A stretch of DNA of 44,556 bases, from positions 1-44,556 of the forward strand of contig CAIOSO010000184.1 of NCBI GenBank assembly GCA_903860985.1, given 5' to 3'. Both the position numbers and the translations under genes were made by a program. Source of the DNA: an uncultured Flavobacteriales bacterium. GTDB taxonomy: Bacteria > Bacteroidota > Bacteroidia > Flavobacteriales_D > Crocinitomicaceae. How positions within the stretch are numbered: position 1 is the first letter of the stretch; every line of letters begins with the position of its first letter. Positions 16,920 to 23,950 of this stretch are shown here, in pieces. Below the pieces are notes generated by a model. That model was not told the origin of the DNA, ran no database searches, and was given only the letters and a program-made list of their open reading frames with translations.

Positions 16920-17840
16920 ATGATCCTGTCGATTTGTATCCCCATTTACAATACGGATATCCGTCCTCTTGCGACAGAACTCCATCGACAAATACAAGAA
17001 TATTCATCGGAAGTCGAGCTCCTATTTCTGGACGACGCTTCCGATGTTTTTTTTAAAGAAATAAATAGAAGTGTTGGGCGCTTCAGTGATTACCAAGAGT
17101 TACCGACGAATGTTGGAAGGTCAAAAATCAGAAATGCATTTCTACCATTCGTCAAAGGAACTTATTTGCTTTTTATCGATGGAGATTCAGAAATTACTTC
17201 ATCCGACTTTATCAAAAATTATGTTGAGTGTTTAAAGTCTTCTGAGAAAGACGTCGTAATTGGCGCAAGTATTTATGCTGAAATAAAACCACGCAGAAAG
17301 CAGCTCCTTCGATGGAAGTATAGTCGAACTAGGGAATGTAAGGCCTTTGAGGATCGTGTAAAACACCCAGAACTTGGATTTAAATCCAATAATTTCATCA
17401 TTTCAAAAACACTTTTTTCGAAGCACCCATTCGATGAATCATTGACTACTTATGGACATGAGGATACGCTTTTCGGGTATTTTTTACGTAAAGGAAAGGT
17501 CACGATTGAGCACCTAGATAACCCAGTGTTGAATAGCAATTTGGATGAGAATGAAGTATTTCTAGAAAAGACAAAAGAAGCTTTGCAAAATTTAATGTCG
17601 ATTGCTTCGCGATTGAATGACCCAACGTTTAACGCAGAACACCACTTATTAAGCTTGGCGATGCGGATAGAAAAGAACGTTATCACAAGGGGTTTGTTAC
17701 TTGTCATAGATCGGCTTTTATTGACTTCACTTAAAGGCTTTCTATCTAAAGGGTATTTCGCATTGTGGATGTTTGATTTGTACCGACTGATTTACTTAAA
17801 TCGCTTTTTAATTCAGTACAGATTGAAGCAAGGAAATTAG
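16920..17840 (+). CDS. Family 2 glycosyltransferase
   Basis: GT-A fold glycosyltransferase of 306 aa. The N-terminus LSICIPIYNTDI, the first acidic cluster LLFLDDAS (about residues 35-42) and the DxD-like IDGDSE (about 87-92) are family 2 signatures; YGHEDTLFGYFLRK (about 180-193) resembles the region holding the catalytic ED pair. No signal peptide; the C-terminal part is hydrophobic and may touch the membrane. It starts 9 bp after the DUF3467 gene. Donor and acceptor sugars are unknown. Its last 33 bp overlap the convergent GT4 gene. Confidence 0.88.
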   Translation: MILSICIPIYNTDIRPLATELHRQIQEYSSEVELLFLDDASDVFFKEINRSVGRFSDYQELPTNVGRSKIRNAFLPFVKGTYLLFIDGDSEITSSDFIKNYVECLKSSEKDVVIGASIYAEIKPRRKQLLRWKYSRTRECKAFEDRVKHPELGFKSNNFIISKTLFSKHPFDESLTTYGHEDTLFGYFLRKGKVTIEHLDNPVLNSNLDENEVFLEKTKEALQNLMSIASRLNDPTFNAEHHLLSLAMRIEKNVITRGLLLVIDRLLLTSLKGFLSKGYFALWMFDLYRLIYLNRFLIQYRLKQGN

Positions 17841-18932
17841 TTTCTTTTGTTCATTTTCCCAGTTCTCCGTTTTTGCCGCAATGAAACACGCTTCTTTCTG
17901 CTTGGCTAATAACTCTTGATTATTTTTCAATTCATTGATGGAAAAAGCAATTGACGCAGGACTTACTTCTGGAAGAATGCTACCAATTTGATGTTTGGTA
18001 ATCACTCGTTCAATTTCAATAAGCTTACTTGCTAAAATTGGAGTCCCTGCATGCATGTAGTCAAACACTTTATTTGGTAACGAAAACGCATAATTCTTAC
18101 TCAATGGTTTATCTAATGTGAGTCCAAGATCGGCATGAACCGTAAATTGCATCATCTCCAAATAAGGTCGGCGTCCATAGATTTTCACCTTTTCATCTAG
18201 GCGATGTGTTTGAATCAAATCTTTGACGATTGGCATGACATCTCCATCCCCAACGAGCATGAGGGTCACGCCTTCTAATTCTTTCATAGCGAGTACGGCT
18301 TCTTCAATCCCGCGATCAACATTCAATCCCGAACCTTGAATGATGACGAGAAAATCACTTGTGGGTATTCCTAATTCGTGTTTGCTCTGAAGTGCAGAAA
18401 TGTGAAATGTAGATGGGATATTACGAACCACAACAAGGTCTTTTGCATACAAGTCTTTGTAGCTTTTTGCAATGGAATCATTTACGGTAATGATGTGTGA
18501 TAAATAGGGGAAAATGAATTGTTCAATTTTGAGCCATATTCGCTGAACTTTTTTTCGGTGTATTAATTCTGGAGCTTCTGTAAAAAGCTCGTGACTATCG
18601 TAAATGATTTTTGTCCCACACAATTTACTTGCTAAAAAATTTGGAAGAAGCGTATCCAAGTCATTTGCATACAATAGGTATTTGCGTTTGAATAGTAAGA
18701 TGAAAAACAACCTAAGGTTCAACTCCAAATAAAAGAGAGGTCCTTTTTCAAAAAACAATGAGAGTCTTTTGGTTCTATATGCACGTTCCTTTAAGATAGG
18801 GCTCACCTTTTTTTTTCGTCCAATTAGCAAAACATCCATTCCGAGATCATGTAATACTGAGCACGTGCGATGGACACGGTTGTCGGTGACCAAATCGCTC
18901 GATACAGAAACAATCACTTTTTGTTTAATCAT
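17808..18932 (-). CDS. Family 4-type glycosyltransferase
   Basis: GT-B fold glycosyltransferase of 374 aa from ATG 18932. The N-terminal domain begins KVIVSVSSDLVTDNRVHRTC, followed by YANDLDTLLP and IYDSHELFTEAPEL; the C-terminal nucleotide-sugar domain has VIIQGSGLNVDRGIEEAV, LMLVGDGD, VKIYGRRPYLEMM and SLPNKVFDYMHAGTPILA. It probably adds a sugar to a cell-surface glycan. An ATG at 18956 would add eight residues, but a TAnnTTTG box lies inside that extension, which favours 18932. It is convergent with the family 2 enzyme and may work in the same pathway. Confidence 0.88.
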   Translation of the reverse strand: MIKQKVIVSVSSDLVTDNRVHRTCSVLHDLGMDVLLIGRKKKVSPILKERAYRTKRLSLFFEKGPLFYLELNLRLFFILLFKRKYLLYANDLDTLLPNFLASKLCGTKIIYDSHELFTEAPELIHRKKVQRIWLKIEQFIFPYLSHIITVNDSIAKSYKDLYAKDLVVVRNIPSTFHISALQSKHELGIPTSDFLVIIQGSGLNVDRGIEEAVLAMKELEGVTLMLVGDGDVMPIVKDLIQTHRLDEKVKIYGRRPYLEMMQFTVHADLGLTLDKPLSKNYAFSLPNKVFDYMHAGTPILASKLIEIERVITKHQIGSILPEVSPASIAFSINELKNNQELLAKQKEACFIAAKTENWENEQKKLISLLQSVLN

Positions 18933-18937
18933 GGAAA

Positions 18938-18945
18938 CAAAAGTA
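18938..18945 (-). promoter_or_regulatory. Candidate -7 box (TACTTTTG) for the GT4 gene
   Basis: On the minus strand TACTTTTG ends only 5 nt before the ATG at 18932, so the transcript would have almost no leader. No -33 TTG is visible. Confidence 0.35.
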
Positions 18946-19015
18946 ATGAAATCCACGTAGGAAAGAATCGTGAAAATAATTGCGATAAAAAATTCAAATA
19001 TTTTTAAAAAAATTG

Positions 19016-19045
19016 TTTGAGATAAGAAAAAGTTTCATACATTTG
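19016..19045 (+). promoter_or_regulatory. Promoter of the tRNA-tuf-rpoBC block
   Basis: TTTG at 19016-19019, an 18-bp spacer, and TACATTTG at 19038-19045 form a near-perfect Bacteroidota promoter. It is preceded by a very A/T-rich stretch (18980-19012) that may act as an upstream element. Transcription would begin near 19052, about 58 nt before the first tRNA. This is the best promoter in the window, as expected for stable RNA and EF-Tu. Confidence 0.85.
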
Positions 19046-19109
19046 CAATCCCAAATTGGACTTTGGGGAAAGAAAAAGTTCTTTTATTTAAGAAAACCAA
19101 TATAAAATT

Positions 19110-19183
19110 GCCGATGTAGCTCAGTTGGCCAGAGCAGCTGATTTGTAATCAGCTGGTCGGGGGTTCGAATCCCTCCATCGGCT
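19110..19183 (+). tRNA. tRNA-Thr (anticodon TGT)
   Basis: Acceptor arms GCCGATG and CATCGGC pair fully. The anticodon stem GCTGA/TCAGC holds the loop TTTGTAA with TGT at 19144-19146, reading ACA. The T arm contains GGTTCGAATCC. CCA is not encoded and must be added after transcription. Confidence 0.96.
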
Positions 19184-19192
19184 CACATTGTT

Positions 19193-19275
19193 GGGGGGAT
19201 ACTCAAGCGGCCAACGAGGGCAGACTGTAAATCTGCTGGTGTACTCCTTCGCAGGTTCGAATCCTGCTCCCCCCA
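19193..19275 (+). tRNA. tRNA-Tyr (anticodon GTA)
   Basis: Acceptor arms GGGGGGA and TCCCCCC pair. The anticodon stem GCAGA/TCTGC holds the loop CTGTAAA with GTA at 19227-19229. The long variable arm is expected for a class II tRNA-Tyr. CCA is not encoded. Confidence 0.96.
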
Positions 19276-19290
19276 CAGGAAAAGCAAAAA

Positions 19291-19363
19291 GCGGGAGTAG
19301 CTCAGTTGGTAGAGCTTCAGCCTTCCAAGCTGAACGTCGCGAGTTCGAGTCTCGTCTCCCGCT
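19291..19363 (+). tRNA. tRNA-Gly (anticodon TCC)
   Basis: Acceptor arms GCGGGAG and CTCCCGC pair. The anticodon stem TCAGC/GCTGA holds the loop CTTCCAA with TCC at 19324-19326, reading GGA. CCA is not encoded. Confidence 0.96.
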
Positions 19364-19378
19364 CACTTTTCGCAGAGC

Positions 19379-19450
19379 GCCGGTGTAGCTCAGGGGTAGA
19401 GCGCTTCCTTGGTAAGGAAGAGGTCACGAGTTCAATTCTCGTCATTGGCT
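19379..19450 (+). tRNA. tRNA-Thr (anticodon GGT)
   Basis: Acceptor arms GCCGGTG and CATTGGC pair with two G-T wobbles. The anticodon stem CTTCC/GGAAG holds the loop TTGGTAA with GGT at 19411-19413, reading ACC. CCA is not encoded. Confidence 0.95.
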
Positions 19451-19470
19451 CATGATAACAAGAAGTTGAG

Positions 19471-19497
19471 TCCTTTCCATTTTTGGTAAAGGATTTT
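19471..19497 (+). terminator. Weak hairpin between the tRNAs and tuf
   Basis: TCCTTTCCA (19471-19479) pairs with TGG-T-AAAGGA (19484-19493) with a one-base bulge, followed by TTTT. It could be a weak attenuator or a processing site. Transcription must pass it to reach tuf unless a second promoter exists. Confidence 0.35.
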
Positions 19498-19541
19498 ATG
19501 ATAAATAAATGTAAATTATTAACTAAGTAACAAATAAGAAA

Positions 19542-20729
19542 ATGGCTAAGGAAAATTTTGACCGTTCCAAACCACACGTGAACATTGGTACAATTGGACA
19601 CGTTGACCACGGAAAGACTACATTAACTGCAGCAATCTCTAGCGTTCTTGCTTCTAAGGGATTGGCTCAGGTTCGTGATTTCTCTTCAATTGATAACGCT
19701 CCAGAAGAAAAAGAGCGTGGTATCACTATTAACACTTCGCACATTGAGTACGAAACAGAAAGCCGTCATTACGCGCACGTTGACTGTCCAGGTCACGCCG
19801 ATTACGTAAAGAACATGGTAACTGGTGCTGCACAGATGGACGGAGCGATTCTAGTAGTTGCTGCGACTGATGGACCAATGCCACAAACACGTGAGCACAT
19901 CCTACTTGGTCGTCAAGTTGGAGTTCCTCGTTTAGTTGTCTTCATGAACAAAGTGGACATGGTAGACGATGCAGAGTTATTGGAATTGGTTGAGATGGAA
20001 ATTCGTGAATTACTTTCATTCTACAAATACGATGGTGACAACGCACCGGTTATTCAAGGTTCAGCTTTAGGAGCTTTGAACGGAGAGCCTCAATGGGTTG
20101 CTACAGTTGAAGAATTAATGAATGCAGTTGATACATATATTGAACTTCCTCCACGTGAGGTTGATAAACCTTTCTTGATGCCAGTTGAGGATGTATTTAC
20201 GATTACAGGTCGTGGTACAGTTGTAACTGGTCGTATTGAAACTGGAGTTATCAATTCTGGTGAGCCAGTTGAAATCTTAGGAATGGGAGAATTAAAATTA
20301 ACATCTACAGTTACAGGTGTTGAGATGTTCCGTAAGATGTTAGATCGTGGTGAAGCAGGGGATAATGCAGGTTTATTACTACGTGGTATTGAGAAAGCTC
20401 AAATCAAACGTGGAATGGTAATCTGTAAGCCAGGTTCAACAACACCGCATCACGAATTTAAAGCAGAAATCTACGTATTGAAGAAAGAAGAAGGTGGACG
20501 TCACACTCCTTTCCATAATAAATACCGTCCTCAATTCTATTTCCGTACAACAGATGTTACAGGAGAAATCTTCTTAACAGATGGTCGCGAGATGGTTATG
20601 CCAGGTGACAACGTATCGATCAATGTGAAATTGATTGTACCAGTTGCAATGGACAAAGGACTTCGTTTTGCAATCCGTGAGGGTGGTAGAACAGTAGGTG
20701 CTGGACAGGTTACTGAAATCGTAGCTTAA
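19542..20729 (+). CDS. tuf: Elongation factor Tu
   Basis: GTPase of 395 aa that delivers aminoacyl-tRNA to the ribosome. GTP-binding motifs are GHVDHGKT (residues 19-26), DCPGH (81-85) and NKVD (136-139); domains II and III follow with the usual [11 protein letters not shown] and the C-terminal [22 protein letters not shown] region. Length is normal for the family. It lies after four tRNA genes and before tRNA-Trp and secE, the order known from many bacteria including E. coli tufB. A strong terminator-like hairpin follows. Confidence 0.99.
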   Translation: MAKENFDRSKPHVNIGTIGHVDHGKTTLTAAISSVLASKGLAQVRDFSSIDNAPEEKERGITINTSHIEYETESRHYAHVDCPGHADYVKNMVTGAAQMDGAILVVAATDGPMPQTREHILLGRQVGVPRLVVFMNKVDMVDDAELLELVEMEIRELLSFYKYDGDNAPVIQGSALGALNGEPQWVATVEELMNAVDTYIELPPREVDKPFLMPVEDVFTITGRGTVVTGRIETGVINSGEPVEILGMGELKLTSTVTGVEMFRKMLDRGEAGDNAGLLLRGIEKAQIKRGMVICKPGSTTPHHEFKAEIYVLKKEEGGRHTPFHNKYRPQFYFRTTDVTGEIFLTDGREMVMPGDNVSINVKLIVPVAMDKGLRFAIREGGRTVGAGQVTEIVA

Positions 20730-20752
20730 CAAGAAACAACATAGTTTAAAGT

Positions 20753-20779
20753 AAGGGGAGTTTAACAACTCCCCTTTTT
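20753..20779 (+). terminator. Intrinsic terminator after tuf
   Basis: A perfect 10-bp stem, AAGGGGAGTT (20753-20762) and AACTCCCCTT (20767-20776), with loop TAAC, is followed by five T's (20775-20779). It should end a good part of tuf transcription before tRNA-Trp. Confidence 0.75.
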
Positions 20780-20781
20780 AA

Positions 20782-20854
20782 ACGGGTGTAGCTCAGCTGG
20801 TAGAGTGGTGGTTTCCAAAACCATTGGTCGTGGGTTCGAATCCTACCGCCCGTG
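20782..20854 (+). tRNA. tRNA-Trp (anticodon CCA)
   Basis: Acceptor arms ACGGGTG and CGCCCGT pair with one T-G wobble. The anticodon stem GTGGT/ACCAT holds the loop TTCCAAA with CCA at 20815-20817. The discriminator base is G. The 3' CCA is not encoded. It begins 2 bp after the tuf terminator. Confidence 0.95.
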
Positions 20855-20874
20855 CTCAATTAAAATTGAAATAA

Positions 20875-21096
20875 GTGTCAAAAATTAGATCATATTTTCA
20901 GGAAACTTACCAAGAAATGGTTCACAATGTAACGTGGCCATCATGGAAAGAACTACAAAATAATACCATTTTGGTAGTTGTTGCATCTGTACTCATTGCA
21001 CTTCTAATTTTCGCGATGGATTACACCTTCGGTATTTCCGGAGAAGAAGGTTCCTTGTGGAAAGGATTACTTGGGTTTATTTACGGATCATTCTAA
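20875..21096 (+). CDS. secE: Preprotein translocase subunit SecE
   Basis: Small essential membrane subunit of the SecYEG channel, 73 aa. The amphipathic N-terminal helix YFQETYQEMVHNVTWPSWKEL contains the conserved TWPSW, and a single transmembrane helix follows (NTILVVVASVLIALLIFAMDY). The start is GTG at 20875: the first internal ATG would remove most of the amphipathic helix. It lies 20 bp after tRNA-Trp and 11 bp before nusG. Confidence 0.95.
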   Translation: MSKIRSYFQETYQEMVHNVTWPSWKELQNNTILVVVASVLIALLIFAMDYTFGISGEEGSLWKGLLGFIYGSF

Positions 21097-21107
21097 CAAA
21101 AACAGTA

Positions 21108-21659
21108 ATGGCAGAAATTGTTAAGAAATGGTATGTAGTTCGTGCCGTAAGTGGTAAGGAAAAGAAAGTGAAGGAGTACCTTGAGTTAGAAATTTCTCGA
21201 ATGAAACTGAACGACTATGTAAACCAAGTACTTATTCCGACTGAAAAAGTTTTCAAAATACAAAATGGAAAAAAAGTCACGAAAGAAAAAGCTTTTTTGC
21301 CAGGTTATGTTTTGATTGAAGCGGCGCTCGTAGGCGAAGTAAGTCACGTCATTAAAAGTATTCCAAATGTTATTGGATTTCTAGGCACCGTTAAAGGTGG
21401 TGAACCAGTTCCAATGCGTTTGTCTGAAGTAAATAGAATTTTAGGAAAAGTTGACGAATTAGCAACATCACAAGAGGAATTGAAAATTCCATTCGTCGTT
21501 GGTGAATCAGTCAAAGTAGTTGATGGCCCGTTCAATAACTTTACAGGTGTTGTCGATGAAATCAATGAAGAAAAGAAAAAATTAAAAGTAATGGTCAAAA
21601 TATTTGGCCGAAAAAACCTTTTGGAGCTCAGCTATATGCAAGTTGAGAAAGAAGGGTAA
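21108..21659 (+). CDS. nusG: Transcription termination/antitermination factor NusG
   Basis: Protein of 183 aa that binds RNA polymerase and couples it to the ribosome or to Rho. The NGN domain begins KKWYVVRAVSGKEKKVKEYLE (about residues 5-25) and includes KAFLPGYVLIEA; the KOW domain is in the last third (VVDGPFNNFTGVVDEI ... LKVMVKIFGR). The ATG at 21108 is chosen because the family N-terminus starts there; an upstream in-frame start would lie inside secE. An 82-bp leader separates it from rplK. Confidence 0.96.
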   Translation: MAEIVKKWYVVRAVSGKEKKVKEYLELEISRMKLNDYVNQVLIPTEKVFKIQNGKKVTKEKAFLPGYVLIEAALVGEVSHVIKSIPNVIGFLGTVKGGEPVPMRLSEVNRILGKVDELATSQEELKIPFVVGESVKVVDGPFNNFTGVVDEINEEKKKLKVMVKIFGRKNLLELSYMQVEKEG

Positions 21660-21675
21660 CGTTTGTATTAACCGT

Positions 21676-21722
21676 AGGAGTGAGTCCGATGATTAAAGCT
21701 TCCCATCACCGATTCACGTTGA
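21676..21722 (+). promoter_or_regulatory. Possible structured leader of rplK
   Basis: In the nusG-rplK gap, GTGAGTC pairs with GATTCAC (one G-T), and inside it TGAT can pair with ATCA, giving an interrupted stem-loop. In E. coli, L1 represses its operon by binding the rplK leader, so this is a place to look for such a site. I do not see the canonical L1 motif. Confidence 0.3.
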
Positions 21723-21741
21723 CTACATAATTTTAATATAT

Positions 21742-22188
21742 ATGGCTAAAGAAGTAGCAGCATTGATCAAATTGCAGATCAAAGGAGGTACAGCCAACCC
21801 ATCACCACCAATTGGACCTGCTTTGGGTGCAAAAGGTGTAAACATCATGGAGTTCTGTAAGCAGTTTAATGCGCGAACTCAAGATAAAATGGGCAAGGTA
21901 GTTCCGGTTGTTATCACCGTTTATGGTGATAAATCCTTTGATTTCGTTCTAAAAACACCACCCGCAGCGGTACAAATCATCGAGCACACAAAAATCAAAA
22001 AAGGTTCATCTGAGCCCAATCGTGTAAAAGTTGCTTCCATTTCTTGGGATCAAATACGCATGATTGCGGAAGATAAATTACCCGATTTGAATTGTTTTAC
22101 CGTTGATGCAGCGATGCGAATGGTTGCAGGAACAGCAAGAAGTATGGGGGTAACCGTTAAAGGTGGAGTCGCTCCTCAATCCAAATAA
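21742..22188 (+). CDS. rplK: 50S ribosomal protein L11
   Basis: Protein of 148 aa of the GTPase-associated centre of the large subunit; it binds 23S rRNA around position 1067. [37 protein letters not shown] (about residues 8-45) is the strongly conserved N-terminal domain with its proline-rich turn; the RNA-binding C-terminal domain ends [12 protein letters not shown]. It is nine bases upstream of rplA. Confidence 0.98.
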   Translation: MAKEVAALIKLQIKGGTANPSPPIGPALGAKGVNIMEFCKQFNARTQDKMGKVVPVVITVYGDKSFDFVLKTPPAAVQIIEHTKIKKGSSEPNRVKVASISWDQIRMIAEDKLPDLNCFTVDAAMRMVAGTARSMGVTVKGGVAPQSK

Positions 22189-22197
22189 TTAATTGTT

Positions 22198-22893
22198 ATG
22201 AAAAGAGTTTCTAAAAAAAGAAAAGAGATCTTGTCAAAATTTGATTTGACGAAGATCTACACTCTATCTGAAGCATGTGATTTGGTGAAGGGAATTTCTA
22301 CTACCAAATTCGATGCCTCTGTAGATATTTGTGTTCGTTTAGGGGTTGATCCTCGTAAAGCGAATCAAATGGTACGTGGAACCGTTGCATTGCCTCATGG
22401 AACTGGTAAGGACATCAAAGTACTTGTACTTTGTACTCCGGACAAGGAAAAAGAAGCAATTGAAGCAGGTGCAGAATACGTTGGACTTGATGACTACATT
22501 GATAAAATCAAAGGTGGTTGGACAGATATCGACGTAATTATTACAATGCCTTCAGTAATGGGTAAAGTAGGTGCACTTGGACGCGTTTTAGGTCCACGTG
22601 GTTTAATGCCAAATCCGAAAACAGGTACAGTAACCATGGAAATTGGTAAAGCTGTAGCTGAAGTGAAAGCTGGTAAAATTGACTTTAAAGTTGATAAATA
22701 CGGTATCATTCACTCTTCGGTAGGTAAAGTTAGTTTTGAAGGTGACAAAATTCGCGAGAATGCGAGTGAGTTGATTTTAACACTGATGAAATTAAAACCA
22801 TCTGCTGCAAAAGGTACTTATATTAAAAGTATCTACCTGAGCTCAACGATGAGTCCAGGGATACAAATTGACGCGAAGTCTGTTACTGCTTAA
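22198..22893 (+). CDS. rplA: 50S ribosomal protein L1
   Basis: Protein of 231 aa of the L1 stalk, which helps release deacylated tRNA from the E site; in many bacteria it also represses the rplKA operon. Family marks include [21 protein letters not shown] and [17 protein letters not shown] (about residues 130-146). It is followed 11 bp later by rplJ. Confidence 0.98.
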   Translation: MKRVSKKRKEILSKFDLTKIYTLSEACDLVKGISTTKFDASVDICVRLGVDPRKANQMVRGTVALPHGTGKDIKVLVLCTPDKEKEAIEAGAEYVGLDDYIDKIKGGWTDIDVIITMPSVMGKVGALGRVLGPRGLMPNPKTGTVTMEIGKAVAEVKAGKIDFKVDKYGIIHSSVGKVSFEGDKIRENASELILTLMKLKPSAAKGTYIKSIYLSSTMSPGIQIDAKSVTA

Positions 22894-22904
22894 TACTTAA
22901 GAAA

Positions 22905-23426
22905 ATGACAAGAGAAGAAAAAGCAAAGTACATCAGCGAGTTGGCAGCAGAATTAACTGCTAACAATGTGTTGTATCTAGCAGACACAGCAGAATTAACA
23001 GTAGAGACAATTAACGCTCTGCGTAGAAGATGTTTTCAATCTAACATCTCCTTGCGTGTAGTGAAAAATGCATTGCTTCAAAAAGCGATGGACAAAGTAG
23101 AAGGTAAGGATTTTGGTGCATTGAGAGATGTGTTGAAAGGATCAACTTCTGTGATGTTCAGCGAAGTGGCTAATGCTCCTGCAAAATTGATCGCAGATTT
23201 CCGCAAGAAATCTCCGAAACCAATTTTGAAGGGTGCATACATTGATGAAGCAGTTTTCATTGGTGATAACCAATTATCAGTTCTTGAATCACTGAAAAGT
23301 AAAGAAGAATTGCTTGGTCAAATCATTGGAATGTTGCAAAGTCCTGCTCAAAATGTATTGTCTGCTCTTAAAGGTTCCGGTGGTACAATTGCTGGAATCC
23401 TTAAAACGCTCGAGAAAAGAGCATAA
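22905..23426 (+). CDS. rplJ: 50S ribosomal protein L10
   Basis: Protein of 173 aa that forms the base of the L7/L12 stalk. The N-terminal RNA-binding domain contains LYLADTAELTVETINALRR and LRVVKNALLQKAM; the C-terminal helix that holds L7/L12 dimers is ELLGQIIGMLQSPAQNVLSALKGSGGTIAGILKTLE. In E. coli L10 autoregulates by binding its leader, but only 11 bp separate it from rplA here, leaving little room for a separate leader. Confidence 0.98.
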   Translation: MTREEKAKYISELAAELTANNVLYLADTAELTVETINALRRRCFQSNISLRVVKNALLQKAMDKVEGKDFGALRDVLKGSTSVMFSEVANAPAKLIADFRKKSPKPILKGAYIDEAVFIGDNQLSVLESLKSKEELLGQIIGMLQSPAQNVLSALKGSGGTIAGILKTLEKRA

Positions 23427-23462
23427 ATTAATTAATAATAACCTTTTTTAAATTAAAATAAA

Positions 23463-23840
23463 ATGGCTGATTTAAAGCAAATTGCAGAAACGTTAGTTAA
23501 CCTTACAGTAAAAGAAGTAAGCGAGTTAGCAACAATTTTAAAAGATGAGTACGGAATCGAACCAGCTGCGGCTGCTCCAGTAATGATGGCCGGTGGTGCC
23601 GCTGCTGCAGGAGAAGAAGTTGCTGAGAAAACGGAATTCGACGTAATCTTGAAAGCTGGTGGTCCTAACAAACTAGCAGTAGTTAAACTTGTTAAAGAAT
23701 TAACAGGTAACGGTTTGAAAGAATCTAAAGATTTAGTTGATGCCGCTCCTTCAACATTGAAAGAAGCAGTATCTAAAGACGAAGCTGAAGGGCTTAAAAA
23801 ATCTTTAGAAGAAGCTGGAGCTGAAGTTGAGGTTAAGTAA
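23463..23840 (+). CDS. rplL: 50S ribosomal protein L7/L12
   Basis: Acidic stalk protein of 125 aa, present in several copies per ribosome, that recruits translation GTPases. The N-terminal dimerisation domain is at residues 1-32, an Ala/Gly-rich hinge at about 36-53, and the globular C-terminal domain has [24 protein letters not shown] and [23 protein letters not shown] terminator-like hairpin follows before rpoB, in line with the need for more L7/L12 than RNA polymerase. Confidence 0.98.
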   Translation: MADLKQIAETLVNLTVKEVSELATILKDEYGIEPAAAAPVMMAGGAAAAGEEVAEKTEFDVILKAGGPNKLAVVKLVKELTGNGLKESKDLVDAAPSTLKEAVSKDEAEGLKKSLEEAGAEVEVK

Positions 23841-23856
23841 TTAACCCCATAATATT

Positions 23857-23902
23857 ACAGGAAAGGCACCGCTATTTTAGCGGATGCCTTCTCCTGTTTT
23901 TT
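23857..23902 (+). terminator. rplL-rpoB attenuator hairpin
   Basis: A long interrupted stem is formed by ACAGGA/TCCTGT, AGGCA/TGCCT and CCGCT/AGCGG with a TATTTT-type loop, followed by six T's (23897-23902). E. coli has a partial terminator at the same place, but no sequence comparison was possible here. It should let only a part of the transcripts reach rpoBC. Confidence 0.8.
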
Positions 23903-23950
23903 CGCATGTTGATTTTGACAGAATAATCGAATAACTAAAAAACAAAAGCC

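Noticed and set aside
19121-19610. Minus-strand open frames across the tRNA cluster, encoding peptides such as RDSNPRPADYKSAALAN
   Set aside because: They are antisense readings of tRNA genes, a well-known source of false protein entries. They have no start signal of their own and cover four clear tRNAs.
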